DNA from: Pandoraea sp.
GTDB lineage: Bacteria > Pseudomonadota > Gammaproteobacteria > Burkholderiales > Burkholderiaceae
Assembly: GCF_004297875.1 (NCBI RefSeq)
Contig: NZ_SCSK01000004.1
Span: 1 to 64,000 of the forward strand
DNA: 64,000 nucleotides
Reading direction: 5' to 3'
Shown: positions 23,487-32,264 of the stretch, in pieces
Layout of the letters: each line of letters starts with the position of its first letter
How positions within the stretch are numbered: the first letter of the stretch is position 1
Translations under genes and position numbers: made by a program
Notes under the pieces: model-generated
What the model was told of the DNA's origin: nothing
The model's input: only the letters and a program-made list of their open reading frames with translations
The model's database searches: none

Positions 23487-24290
23487 TTAATGACTTCCCA
23501 CTAATACTTTGTTCAAGCCGTAGATGCGGTCCAGGAACACCATCACCACCAGAACCAGCGCGATGAGCACAGTGGAGACGGCCGCCACCGTCGGGTCGAC
23601 GGTCTCGCTCATGTTCATGTAGATGCGCACCGGCAAGGTGATGGTCGCCGGCGCCGCAACGAAGATGGTGGCGGTGAGCTCGTCGAAGCTGCTGATGAAT
23701 GCCAGAACCCAGCCGCCCACCAGGCCAGGCAAAATCATCGGCAACGTGATGCGGCGAAACGTGGTCCAGCGTGTGGCGCCCAACGAGCGCGCGGCCTGCT
23801 CGGCGTCGCTGGCCATGCCCGTGAGCGCAGCCATGATCAGACGCAGCGCATACGGAAAGATCAACAGCACATGGCAGGCCACCAGGCTCGCGAACGAACC
23901 GCTGATATCGATGAGCGTGAAGAACCGCAGGAAGGCGATGCCGAGCACCACCGGCGGGATCATCAGCGGCGAGAGCACGAAGGCATTGATGGCGTCGCGA
24001 CCCGCAAAGCGATAGCGCACCAGCCCCAGCGCGGTGGGCAGCGCGAGCGCGGAACTGATGGTTGCCGCCAGCGCGCCGAGCCACAGGCTGGTTTTGAAGG
24101 CCGAGGTGAAATCGTCGCTATGCCACAGCGCGACAAACCAGCGCAGCGAGAAGTGGCGGGTCGGAATCGTCAGGAAATCGTCCGGAGTGAAGGCCGACAG
24201 GCACACCACCACCAGCGGGGCCAGAATGAAGGCCAGGAACAGGCCATGGAATAGCAACGCTACTGCGCCGTTGCGATCGTGATGTTTCAT
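23487..24290 (-). CDS. ABC transporter permease, PotC-like
   Basis: A 267-residue inner-membrane permease of the spermidine/putrescine family, with six predicted helices. The EAA loop is visible as DAEQAARSLGATRWTTFRRITLPMI near residue 155-180, the contact point for the ATPase. It pairs with the PotB-like permease, whose stop overlaps this start (ATGA). Part of a complete importer encoded in order PotD-A-B-C and feeding the oxidase genes downstream. Confidence 0.9.
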   Translation of the reverse strand: MKHHDRNGAVALLFHGLFLAFILAPLVVVCLSAFTPDDFLTIPTRHFSLRWFVALWHSDDFTSAFKTSLWLGALAATISSALALPTALGLVRYRFAGRDAINAFVLSPLMIPPVVLGIAFLRFFTLIDISGSFASLVACHVLLIFPYALRLIMAALTGMASDAEQAARSLGATRWTTFRRITLPMILPGLVGGWVLAFISSFDELTATIFVAAPATITLPVRIYMNMSETVDPTVAAVSTVLIALVLVVMVFLDRIYGLNKVLVGSH

Positions 24291-25159
24291 GACGCACCTC
24301 CGAGCCGGCGCGTGACGCGTCGTTCGACCACGCGGTTATAGGCGGCGATGATGACGAAGTTGGCCACCAGCAGAATGACGGCGATGGCGGCGCCGCGGGG
24401 CCAGTTGAGGGTGCCCAGGAACTCGTCGTAGGCGGTGGTGGCCACCACCTTGAGCCGCCGCCCGCCGATGAGCGCCGGGGTGGCGAACGCACTGGCGGTC
24501 AGGGCGAACACAATCAGGCTGCCGGAGAGAATGCCCGGCGCGATCTGCGGCAATACCACGCGCCACAGGACGGTGCCCCGCCCGGCGCCGAGCGAGCGCG
24601 CCGCATGGCCCACCGCCGGATCGAGCCGCGTGAGCGACGTCCAGACCGACAGTACCATCAGCGGCACGAGCACGTGCACCATCACGGCGATCACGGCGCC
24701 GAGCGTGAAGAGCATATGGATCGGATGCGCGACGAGACCGAGCTTGAGCAGCAGGGCGTTGACCGGCCCCTCGCGGCCCAGCAGGATCGACCAGCCGAGC
24801 GTGCGCACCACCACCGAGACCAGCAGCGGGCCGAGCACCGCCACCAGGCACAGCGAGCGCCATGGATCGCGCATGCGAAACAGAAAATACGCTTCGGGAA
24901 CCCCCACCAGAACGCACAGTAGCGTGACCGCCACCGACAGAAACAGCGTGCGCAGGAAAATCGTGTAGTAGTAGGGGTCGCTCAGGACTGCGACGTAGTT
25001 GTGCAGCGACGTGGTATCCACGATGCCGCCCACGTCGAGGTTGAACCCCCGCAGGCTCAGCACGAATGTCAGTGCCAGGGGAACCGCCAGCAGCAGGATG
25101 AAATACAGCGCCGCGGGCAGCGTCAGCGTCAGGCCATGATGCGCGCGATTGCGACTCAT
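24287..25159 (-). CDS. ABC transporter permease, PotB-like
   Basis: A 290-residue permease with six helices. The EAA loop HAARSLGAGRGTVLWRVVLPQIAPG lies near residue 195-220. The start at 25159 overlaps the PotA-like stop by ATGA; a much longer in-frame extension lies inside the ATPase gene and is not coding. It forms the permease heterodimer with the PotC-like protein. Confidence 0.9.
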   Translation of the reverse strand: MSRNRAHHGLTLTLPAALYFILLLAVPLALTFVLSLRGFNLDVGGIVDTTSLHNYVAVLSDPYYYTIFLRTLFLSVAVTLLCVLVGVPEAYFLFRMRDPWRSLCLVAVLGPLLVSVVVRTLGWSILLGREGPVNALLLKLGLVAHPIHMLFTLGAVIAVMVHVLVPLMVLSVWTSLTRLDPAVGHAARSLGAGRGTVLWRVVLPQIAPGILSGSLIVFALTASAFATPALIGGRRLKVVATTAYDEFLGTLNWPRGAAIAVILLVANFVIIAAYNRVVERRVTRRLGGAS

Positions 25160-26211
25160 GCGTTTTCCTCCACCGGACGCAGGGCATCGTCGCCCCAATC
25201 CAGGTCGACCGTGTCGCCTTCCATGGCTGTGGGGATGCCGTCGTTGAGCAAAAATACCTGTAGCCTGCCCAGCCCGGTGCGCACGCTCAGCACCCAATGA
25301 TTGCCATGGAACATGCGCTGCTCGACCTGACCTTTCAGGCGACCGGCGCCGCTGGCAACCACGCGAATGCGCTCCGGACGCAGGGAGAAGGTCGCGCCGT
25401 CGCGACTGGCGGTGTCGGGCGGCAGATTGAAGCTGCTGCCATTGGCCGTGAGCACGATGCCCGATGGCCGCGACTCGATTTGCCCGCTGATCAGGTTCGT
25501 GTGCCCGATGAAATGGGCCGCAAAAGTATGACGGGGATCCTCGTAGGCCGTGTGCGGCGCATCGATGCGCACGATGCACCCCTGATTGAGCAGCACAATG
25601 CGATCGCTGATGGCCAGGGCCTCGGCCTGATCGTGCGTGACCATGATGGTGGTGGTGCCGACTTTGCGCTGAATCGCGCGCAGCTCGCCCTGCATCTCTT
25701 CGCGCAGCTTGGCGTCCAGATTGGAGAGCGGCTCGTCGAGCAGCAGCAGCGGCGGAGCGATCACCAGCGCGCGGGCCAGCGCGACCCGCTGGCGCTGCCC
25801 GCCCGAGAGTTCGCGCGGGTAGCGTCCGGCATGTTGGCCCAGGTGCACGAGCTCCAGCGCATCCTGCACGCGGCGCCGGCGCGCGCCGGCATCGACGCGG
25901 CGCATCTCCAGGCCAAAGGCGACGTTCTGAGCCACCGTCATATGAGGAAACAGCGCGTAGCTCTGGAATACGATGCCCAGCCCGCGCCGTTCCGGGGCAA
26001 TGGGGGTCAGGTCGCGCCCCTGCAGCAGGATGCGCCCGGCGCTGGGTTCGGTGAAACCGGCGATCATTTGCAGGGTGGTGGTTTTGCCACAACCCGATGG
26101 GCCCAGCAGGGAGATGAACTCCCCCTGGTCCACCGTCAGGTCGATCGCGTCCACGGCAATCGTTGGGCCGAAGCGCTTGCCGAGATTTTCAAGGTGTAGA
26201 TAAGGTGTCAT
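25156..26211 (-). CDS. ABC transporter ATPase, PotA-like
   Basis: A 351-residue ATP-binding subunit. Walker A is GPSGCGKTTT near residue 37, the Q loop is VFQSYALFPHM, the signature is LSGGQRQRVALARAL, Walker B is LLLLDEPLSNLD and the switch His is in VTHDQAEA. The C-terminal third is a TOBE domain, which in this family senses substrate or helps regulation. The start at 26211 is preferred over a longer form. It lies about 90 bases after the binding-protein gene. Confidence 0.92.
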   Translation of the reverse strand: MTPYLHLENLGKRFGPTIAVDAIDLTVDQGEFISLLGPSGCGKTTTLQMIAGFTEPSAGRILLQGRDLTPIAPERRGLGIVFQSYALFPHMTVAQNVAFGLEMRRVDAGARRRRVQDALELVHLGQHAGRYPRELSGGQRQRVALARALVIAPPLLLLDEPLSNLDAKLREEMQGELRAIQRKVGTTTIMVTHDQAEALAISDRIVLLNQGCIVRIDAPHTAYEDPRHTFAAHFIGHTNLISGQIESRPSGIVLTANGSSFNLPPDTASRDGATFSLRPERIRVVASGAGRLKGQVEQRMFHGNHWVLSVRTGLGRLQVFLLNDGIPTAMEGDTVDLDWGDDALRPVEENA

Positions 26212-26301
26212 GGTGCTCTTGCCGGACGACAGACAGGCTGTGTGAATCCGGCGTCCGGTTGCTGCCCGGAACGCCGGGTTCAAGTGGTGCGCGTTTCGGT
26301 T

Positions 26302-27357
26302 TTATTGTTCGATTTCCCGGTTCCAGCGCTGCGTCCACGCATTTCGGTGCGGGTTGACGACGTCCCAGTTGACCCGCACGAGCTTGCTGATTTCGTCCGG
26401 GCTCGGTACCTCGGCGGCCACCGCGGGCGGCAGCTTGGTGTTGCGGTTGGACGGGCCGACGCCCTGGCTTTGGGCCAGGATGGCTTGCACGTGCGGCGAC
26501 AGGATGTATTGCACGAACTTTTGCGCCAGTGTGTTGTGCGCGGAGCTGGCCACGACGCACACGCCCATGCCCAGCGCGACGGCGCCTTCCTTCGGATACA
26601 CGAACTTGACCGGCAGGCCCTGGTCGCGCAACGCCTGCACGCGGCCGTTGCCCCACACCGCCAGCGCAATTTCATCGTCCCCGAACATCTGCGCGATTTT
26701 GCCCGGCGACGGATCGAACGACAGCACGTTCGGCGCGATCGACTTTTTCATGACCGCGAAGCCCGGGTCGATGTCCGTTTCACTGCCGCCGTTGAGCCGG
26801 GCCTCCATCAGCAGCGCGTGCAGCCCATAAGTGTTGATGATGCTCGGCATCACCAGCAGTCCCTTGTATTTCGGATCGGCCAGATCCTTCCAGGAAGTCG
26901 GCGGCGCCCAGCCTTTTTGCTTGAACAGATGCGTGTTGTAGGCGATGCCGGTGGCGATCAAGCCGACCGCCACGGCGCGGTCGCCCTTGAAGCGGGCAAT
27001 GTCGTACAGGTCTTTGTAGACGGGTGCATCCGCCAGCTTGCCGCACAGGCCCAACTGGATCGCCTGGTACATCGGGCCGTCGTCGAGGAAGGCCACGTCG
27101 ATGCCGGCCTTGCCCTTTTGTGCCTCCAGTTTGGCCAGCGTCGTGGTGGAGTCGCCCGGCACCGTGACGACCTTGACGTCCCCATTGCTTTTTTCGAACG
27201 GGGGGATGACGTCCTTTCTCAGCATTTGCTCGAACGACCCGCCATAGGCGCCGACATACAGCGTGGTGGTGGCGTGGGCGTTGGTGACGCCGACCGATAT
27301 GACGGCAGCCATCGCTGCCGCAAGTCCAAATTGACGCATTACGGGGGATAAACTCAT
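26302..27357 (-). CDS. PotD-like periplasmic substrate-binding protein
   Basis: A 351-residue extracellular solute-binding protein, first gene of the catabolic operon. It has a signal peptide (cleavage near AHA/TT), then TLYVGAYGGSFEQMLRKDVIPPFEK, typical of the polyamine/opine branch, and KAGIDVAFLDDGPMYQAIQLGL. The start at 27357 has a perfect AGGAGG eight bases upstream. The ligand is probably a cationic or amino-acid-derived compound that the oxidase then degrades; this is inference from context. Confidence 0.9.
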   Translation of the reverse strand: MSLSPVMRQFGLAAAMAAVISVGVTNAHATTTLYVGAYGGSFEQMLRKDVIPPFEKSNGDVKVVTVPGDSTTTLAKLEAQKGKAGIDVAFLDDGPMYQAIQLGLCGKLADAPVYKDLYDIARFKGDRAVAVGLIATGIAYNTHLFKQKGWAPPTSWKDLADPKYKGLLVMPSIINTYGLHALLMEARLNGGSETDIDPGFAVMKKSIAPNVLSFDPSPGKIAQMFGDDEIALAVWGNGRVQALRDQGLPVKFVYPKEGAVALGMGVCVVASSAHNTLAQKFVQYILSPHVQAILAQSQGVGPSNRNTKLPPAVAAEVPSPDEISKLVRVNWDVVNPHRNAWTQRWNREIEQ

Positions 27358-27520
27358 TTTCACAACCTCCTGGCTACAAGCATGTTATAGGAACGACAAC
27401 GTTTTTTTCTTTACTATCGGCTTGATTTTCCGAATAATCGTCGTCGGGAAAGATGAAGTCAAATCACATTTTTTGCGTCGTTCATACGCAAATGTTATAC
27501 GGTCGATCTCGCGGTTCCTT
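27358..27520. promoter_or_regulatory. Divergent promoter region between potD-like and lysR genes
   Basis: A 163-base AT-rich region between two divergent starts, the standard place for LysR binding. It contains an AGGAGG ribosome site for the binding-protein gene (near 27366-27371) and poly-T tracts. I cannot fix a single LysR box with confidence. Confidence 0.5.
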
Positions 27521-28411
27521 ATGAAAATCCGACAGCTTGAAGCTTTTCATGCACTGATGTTGCGGCAGACTGTGACGCGCGCCGCACAGATGCTGCATAT
27601 CTCGCAGCCGGCGGTCACGCGCCTGATCAACGACCTGGAGGCCGATGTCGGCTTCCCGCTGTTCGATCGCGCCAACGGCCGCTTGCATCCGACGCCCGAA
27701 GGGCAGGCGCTGTTCGAGGAGGTGGAGCGTTCGTTTGCCGGCATGGAGCGCATTGCGCAGACCGCCGAGCAGATCAAGTCGCTGCGGCGCGGCTCGCTGC
27801 ATATCGCCGGCGCGCCCGCCATCGCGCTGGAATTCCTGCCGACCACGCTCACTGGCTTCTTGCGCGAGCATCCCGGCATCGACACCACGCTGCTCATACA
27901 CAGTTCCCGGACGGTGGTCGATCTGGTCGTTGGCCGGCGCTGCGACGTGGGTTTCATTGCCCATCCGCTCACACACCCCGGAGCGCACGTCCAGCTTATC
28001 GTGAAGGCGCCGATGCGCTGCGTCCTGCCGCTGGGCCATCGTTTGGCCGAGCGCCCGGTGATCACGCCGGAGGATCTGCACGGCGAGTCGTTCGTCTCGT
28101 TTCCCAAGGAGTTCGACGGCCGGGTGGCGATCGATCGGGAGTTCGCCGCGCGGCGCATCGATCGCGTCATTACTTCGGAGTCGCAGCTGTCGGCGACACT
28201 GTGCGTGCTGGTGCAACACGGCGCCGGGGTTGCGCTGATCGATCCGATTACCGCGCGATACGCCGCTGGGCGCGTGGTGGTCAAGCCGTTCACGCCGGAG
28301 ATCTGTTCGGAGTATTCGCTGGTTGTGTCGAACCAGTGGCCGCTGTCGCAGCTCGCCAGGGCATTCGTCGATTACGCGAAGGAACGCCTGCTGGAAGTGG
28401 TCTCTGGATAA
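27521..28411 (+). CDS. LysR-family regulator (OccR/NocR-like)
   Basis: A 296-residue LysR-type activator. The N-terminal helix-turn-helix is MKIRQLEAFHALM...TVTRAAQMLHISQPAVTRLINDLE; the effector-binding domain fills about 90-296. This N-terminus resembles OccR and NocR, which control opine catabolism. Divergent transcription from the transporter/oxidase operon marks it as that operon's probable activator. The inducer would be the imported compound. Confidence 0.88.
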   Translation: MKIRQLEAFHALMLRQTVTRAAQMLHISQPAVTRLINDLEADVGFPLFDRANGRLHPTPEGQALFEEVERSFAGMERIAQTAEQIKSLRRGSLHIAGAPAIALEFLPTTLTGFLREHPGIDTTLLIHSSRTVVDLVVGRRCDVGFIAHPLTHPGAHVQLIVKAPMRCVLPLGHRLAERPVITPEDLHGESFVSFPKEFDGRVAIDREFAARRIDRVITSESQLSATLCVLVQHGAGVALIDPITARYAAGRVVVKPFTPEICSEYSLVVSNQWPLSQLARAFVDYAKERLLEVVSG

Positions 28412-28454
28412 ACAGGAACGGGCAGGGTGCCTGGGCGTATCCTGCGAGCGCGGT

Positions 28455-29336
28455 TCAAGCCCTGGCGATCGCCTCGGCCGCGCGGCCGACCTCGTCGGCA
28501 AACTGATGCGCCGCGTGATCGGGGCTTTGTCGGGGGCGCTCGATCAGGCCGATTTCGCGGTGGAAGGTGGCGTCGCCCAGATCCAGCGCGCAGACCCCGG
28601 CCGGCCAGGGGCCGAGCGCGGCCGCCTTGGGCACGAGCGCCACGCCGACGCCGTGCGAGACGAGTTGCACGATCGCCTGCAATTCGTCGAGCTCGACGAC
28701 ATCCTGCACGTTCAATCGCGCACGTCGCAGGAAGCGTTCGACCAGCCGGCCGCCGAACGAATTGCGGTCATAGCGAATGAACGGCGCGTGCCGGAGCAGG
28801 GCACGCCACGGCTGCCCGCCGACAGCCTCGGGCACGAGCAGCACAAACGGTTCCTTGACCAGCGGGCGCCATTTCAATTCGGACGGCAGCGCAAAGGGCG
28901 GACGGATCAGCACGGCGATGTCGATTTCACCCGCGTCGACCTGGCTCAGCAGGTTCAGCGACACCCCGGGCACGATACGGAGGTGCCAGCCCGGCAGCCG
29001 CTGCCGGAATGTTTCGATCGCGCTGGCCAGAAACGACACTTGTGCCGAGGCGATCGCCCCCACGCGCAGCATGCCGCTTTTTTCGGCGGCGTCACCGTGC
29101 CGGCCCAGACGGGCGTAGAGCGTCATCAATTCGCCGGCCAACGCGAGCGTTTGGCGGCCATCGCTGTTCAGGCGCGCCGAACGGCCGGTGCGGTCGAACA
29201 ATGCGATGCCCAGTTCTTCCTCCAGCCGCTGTATCTGGGCGCTGACGGCCGATTGCGTCAGCCCGATGTGCGCACCGGCAGCGGCGAAAGTGCCGTGCTC
29301 GGCGACGGCCATGAATGTCTTGAGTTCGCGCAGCAT
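28455..29336 (-). CDS. LysR-family transcriptional regulator
   Basis: A 293-residue LysR regulator: MLRELKTFMAVAEHGTFAAAGAHIGLTQSAVSAQIQRLEEELG is the DNA-binding helix-turn-helix with the usual SAVSxQIxxLE. The effector domain follows, with VGVALVPKAAAL near its end. It converges on the other LysR gene and is divergent from the VOC/pxpBC genes, so it probably regulates those or itself. The effector is unknown. Confidence 0.88.
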   Translation of the reverse strand: MLRELKTFMAVAEHGTFAAAGAHIGLTQSAVSAQIQRLEEELGIALFDRTGRSARLNSDGRQTLALAGELMTLYARLGRHGDAAEKSGMLRVGAIASAQVSFLASAIETFRQRLPGWHLRIVPGVSLNLLSQVDAGEIDIAVLIRPPFALPSELKWRPLVKEPFVLLVPEAVGGQPWRALLRHAPFIRYDRNSFGGRLVERFLRRARLNVQDVVELDELQAIVQLVSHGVGVALVPKAAALGPWPAGVCALDLGDATFHREIGLIERPRQSPDHAAHQFADEVGRAAEAIARA

Positions 29337-29494
29337 GGCAATTCATCAAAAAAAATGATTGTAAGCTCAAAAATATATCGCTTTTAAGCAATTTTTATCA
29401 TGCATATAATGGTTCCCGGTAACGTTGATCGTGCCAGGTGAACGCTTGGCATATCGACCGAACCCCTTTCATCCCCACTTCGAGTTGCCACGAC

Positions 29495-29929
29495 ATGAGC
29501 CAAACGAGCGCGACCATTCCTCCTTTTCACCTGGCCTTTCCGGTACACAGTATCGCCGCCGCGCGAGCGTTCTACGGCGAACTGCTGGGATGCCCCGAGG
29601 GGCGCAGCGCGCCTGAATGGGTGGACTTCAACTTCTATGGCCATCAAATCGTGGCGCACCTCGCGCCCGAGGAGGCCGGCCACCGCCAGACCAGCGCGGT
29701 CGACGGCGATGCCGTGCCGGTGCGCCACTTTGGCGTCGTGCTGACGATGCCGCAATGGCAGGCGATGGCCGACAAGCTGACGCAGGCTGGCATCAAGTTC
29801 ATTATCGAGCCGCATATCCGCTTCAAAGGAGAGGTGGGTGAGCAGGCGACGATGTTCTTCCTGGATCCGTCGGGCAATGCCGTCGAAATCAAGGCGTTTG
29901 CCGACATGGCGTCGCTGTTCGCGAAATAA
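29495..29929 (+). CDS. VOC-family (glyoxalase/dioxygenase-like) protein
   Basis: A 144-residue vicinal-oxygen-chelate protein with two beta-alpha-beta-beta-beta units: [22 protein letters not shown] and [22 protein letters not shown]...[15 protein letters not shown]. Metal-ligand candidates are His in FHLAFPV, His in RHFGVV and Glu in NAVEIKAF. The start at 29495 is chosen because the fold begins just after it. The reaction is not predictable; the neighbouring pxpBC genes suggest, weakly, amino-acid or lactam metabolism. Confidence 0.85.
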   Translation: MSQTSATIPPFHLAFPVHSIAAARAFYGELLGCPEGRSAPEWVDFNFYGHQIVAHLAPEEAGHRQTSAVDGDAVPVRHFGVVLTMPQWQAMADKLTQAGIKFIIEPHIRFKGEVGEQATMFFLDPSGNAVEIKAFADMASLFAK

Positions 29930-29950
29930 GCAATTCGAAACGCCTGCGCC

Positions 29951-30670
29951 ATGGTGCCAGTCATCGCGCCGTCCGGCGATCGGTGCCTGATCGTCGAATT
30001 CGAGGCATCAGATCCATTCGCGGCGAATCGCTTCGTGCGCGCAGCGGCAGCCTGCATCGAAGCCGCCGCGCTGCCCGGCGTGACCGACGTGGTGCCGGCA
30101 TTGCATACGGTCGGCGTGCATTACCAGCCGCATCGCGTGCGATTGTCCGGGGCGTTGTTGCCACATCTGGCGCTGACGGAAATCCTGCAATCGATGCTCG
30201 CCGATCTGTCGTTGCCGGCGGTCGGCGATGCGCGCGTGATTGAACTGCCGGTGTGTTACGGCGGTGATTGCGGGCCCGATCTCGAAGCGGTTGCCGCCTT
30301 GTGCAATCTGCGGCCCGCGCAACTGATCGAGCTGCATTGCGCGGCGCCGGTCGAAGTGCTGATGCTTGGTTTCGCGCCGGGCCATCCATATATTGGTCGC
30401 CTCGATGCGCGCCTGTCGCCGCCGCGCCGGGCCACGCCGCGCACCGTCGTGCCGGCCGGCTCGCTGGGTCTGGCGAATCGCCAAACCGTGATCTATCCGA
30501 TGAATTTGCCCGGCGGCTGGCATTTGATCGGACGCACGCCGCTGCCGTTGTTCGATGCGCGGCGTGGCTCGCAACCGTGTCTGCTGCGCCCGGGCGATCG
30601 CGTGCGCTTTGTTCCCATCGAACCGAACGAATTCGCGGCAATGCAGGCAGGTCAGGGCGGGGCCGCATGA
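29951..30670 (+). CDS. pxpB: 5-oxoprolinase subunit PxpB
   Basis: A 239-residue protein of the KipI/allophanate-hydrolase subunit-1 family. PxpA, PxpB and PxpC together hydrolyse 5-oxo-L-proline to glutamate using ATP. Key family stretches are VEVLMLGFAPGHPYIG, the LxxTPRxxVPAGSLGLA region (ATPRTVVPAGSLGLANRQ) and PGGWHLIGRTPLPLFD. It follows the VOC gene after about 20 bases and overlaps pxpC by ATGA. pxpA is not in this window. Confidence 0.88.
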   Translation: MVPVIAPSGDRCLIVEFEASDPFAANRFVRAAAACIEAAALPGVTDVVPALHTVGVHYQPHRVRLSGALLPHLALTEILQSMLADLSLPAVGDARVIELPVCYGGDCGPDLEAVAALCNLRPAQLIELHCAAPVEVLMLGFAPGHPYIGRLDARLSPPRRATPRTVVPAGSLGLANRQTVIYPMNLPGGWHLIGRTPLPLFDARRGSQPCLLRPGDRVRFVPIEPNEFAAMQAGQGGAA

Positions 30671-31623
30671 GCATCGAAGTGATCAAGCCGGGCATGCTGA
30701 CGACCTTCCAGGATCTCGGCCGCGCCGGCTATCAGCATCTTGGCGTGCCGGTCAACGGCGCGATGGACGAGCGCTCGCACCGGCTGGCGAACCTGCTGGC
30801 CGGCAATGCGTCGACCGAAGCAACTCTCGAAGTGACGCTGATGGGACCGACGCTGCAGTGGCACGCGCCAGCGACGATCGTCATCTGTGGCGCGGATCTC
30901 CAGCCGAGTGTCGACGATCAACCGATTCCGATGTATGAGCCGGTGCCGGTCGCTGCCGGTGCGGTGCTCGCATTCGGGAAGCGCCGTAATGGCGTGCGGG
31001 CCTATCTGGCCGTGCGCGGCGGCTTTGCGCTGGCGCCCGTGATGGGCAGCGCGAGCACATACGTGCGCGGCGGCTATGGCGGGCTGCGCGGCGAGCCGTT
31101 GCGCCGGGGTGACGTGATTGCGCTGCGCGGTGCGCCGCAGGCTGCTCGGCGAGCCGTCAAAGGCGCGCGCGCAACGGCGCTGCCGGTCTTGCCGCCCGTG
31201 GTGCTGGGTTCGCCTGATGCGCCATTGCGCGCACTGGCCGGGCGCGAGTGGTCGATGTTTTCCGCCCAGGCACAGCGCAACCTGGTGGCCGAGCCGTTTC
31301 GCATCGACCCGCAATCGGACCGCATGGGCTACCGCCTGGCGGGCCTGCCGCTCGAGCTTGGCGCCGCCCGGGAAATGATCTCCGAGGCGGTCGGCTTCGG
31401 TACCATCCAGGTACCGCCCGACGGTCAGCCGATCGTCTTGATGGCGGATCGGCAAACCACTGGAGGCTATCCGAAGATCGCGCACGTTTGCGCCGTCGAT
31501 CTGCCGCGCCTGGCGCAGAAAATGCCCGGGGAGACGGTGCATTTCCAGCTGATCGACCTGGATGAAGCGCAACGGCTGATGCTGCTGCAGGAGGCGGCGT
31601 TCGCGGCAGCGGGTGAGCAATGA
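30667..31623 (+). CDS. pxpC: 5-oxoprolinase subunit PxpC
   Basis: A 318-residue protein of the KipA/allophanate-hydrolase subunit-2 family. Typical pieces are IEVIKPGMLTTFQDLGRAGYQHLGVPVNGAMD at the N-terminus, YLAVRGGF in the middle and DRMGYRLAG and QVPPDGQPIVLMADRQTTGGYPKIA toward the end. The start at 30667 overlaps the pxpB stop. It is the last gene before the dif-like site and the conjugation island. Confidence 0.88.
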   Translation: MSIEVIKPGMLTTFQDLGRAGYQHLGVPVNGAMDERSHRLANLLAGNASTEATLEVTLMGPTLQWHAPATIVICGADLQPSVDDQPIPMYEPVPVAAGAVLAFGKRRNGVRAYLAVRGGFALAPVMGSASTYVRGGYGGLRGEPLRRGDVIALRGAPQAARRAVKGARATALPVLPPVVLGSPDAPLRALAGREWSMFSAQAQRNLVAEPFRIDPQSDRMGYRLAGLPLELGAAREMISEAVGFGTIQVPPDGQPIVLMADRQTTGGYPKIAHVCAVDLPRLAQKMPGETVHFQLIDLDEAQRLMLLQEAAFAAAGEQ

Positions 31624-31652
31624 GTGCGAATCGGTGCTGCGTCAGAGAGTTT

Positions 31653-31680
31653 ATTTAACATAATGTATATTATGCGAATT
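31653..31680 (-). other. dif: dif-like XerC/XerD recombination site
   Basis: A 28-base site with the dif layout 11+6+11. The left arm ATTTAACATAA is the exact reverse complement of the E. coli XerD arm. The centre is TGTATA. The right arm TTATGCGAATT is, reversed, AATTCGCATAA, which matches the E. coli XerC arm at 8 of 11 positions, including all of CGCATAA. In XerC-to-XerD order the site reads on the minus strand. It lies 30 bases after pxpC. dif is where XerCD resolves chromosome dimers at the terminus, and is also used by some integrating elements. Confidence 0.82.
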
Positions 31681-31948
31681 TGGCGGCGCTAAAAAATGCC
31701 GCCTTCGCGACCCTCAACTACCTCAACAGTCACGCACTCGACCGATTCCCATCGTTGTTCGTATTTAACCCCTTCGTATGCTCCCATTTTGCGCAGTGAG
31801 CAAAGCCTATCGTTAATCAATGACAACTGTCAAGAATTGGGACAGTCTCACGGCGCAAATTTGATGATTTCTACAACAATTTGACTGGAATCCTTATCTA
31901 ACGGCAATTTCGCGAGGAATTTCAGTGACAGAAAATCGAGTCCCTCGC
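31681..31948. other. Intergenic region right of the dif-like site
   Basis: Low-GC, gene-free DNA between the dif-like site and the antitoxin gene. It has a short GC stem (GGCGGC 31682-31687 with GCCGCC 31698-31703) whose A-rich loop and lack of a T tail make it a poor terminator. Nothing else is recognisable. Confidence 0.5.
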
Positions 31949-32260
31949 TTAGTTAGCCAGTTCGAACGGGCGCACTTGAATCTCAGCGTCAGGGAACGAG
32001 GCCACGAGCTTCAATTCACCGCCAAGCGCCTTGACGTATTCGCGCAGGGTGCTGACGTACATGTCGTCACGGCGCTCCAGTTTGGAGATAGTAGCTTGTT
32101 CCACGCTCATGGCCTTGGCCACCGCGACTTGCGTCACATGACGTGCCTTGCGCAGTTCCTGGAGCTGCATTTCTACAAGCATGGCCTCGGCGCGCGCAGC
32201 TGCGCGTGACTGCGCCTGCGGCGACATCTTGGCGCGTAATTCGCTGAATTTCTTAGCCAT
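31949..32260 (-). CDS. HigA-type antitoxin, XRE helix-turn-helix
   Basis: A 103-residue DNA-binding antitoxin. The N-terminus FSELRAKMSPQAQSRAAARAEAML and the helix-turn-helix VTQVAVAKAMSVEQATISKLERR, followed by MYVSTLREYVKALGGELKLVASFPD, are characteristic of antitoxins paired with phage Gp49-like/RelE-fold toxins. The matching toxin should lie just upstream, but only its last residues seem to remain (32265-32351), so this appears to be an orphan antitoxin. It may still repress its own promoter or neutralise toxins from related elements. Confidence 0.83.
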   Translation of the reverse strand: MAKKFSELRAKMSPQAQSRAAARAEAMLVEMQLQELRKARHVTQVAVAKAMSVEQATISKLERRDDMYVSTLREYVKALGGELKLVASFPDAEIQVRPFELAN

Positions 32261-32264
32261 TGCT

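Noticed and set aside
31682..31703. Possible terminator after pxpC
   Set aside because: The stem is only 6 bases with the A-rich tract in the loop and no T tract after it; not convincing as an intrinsic terminator.
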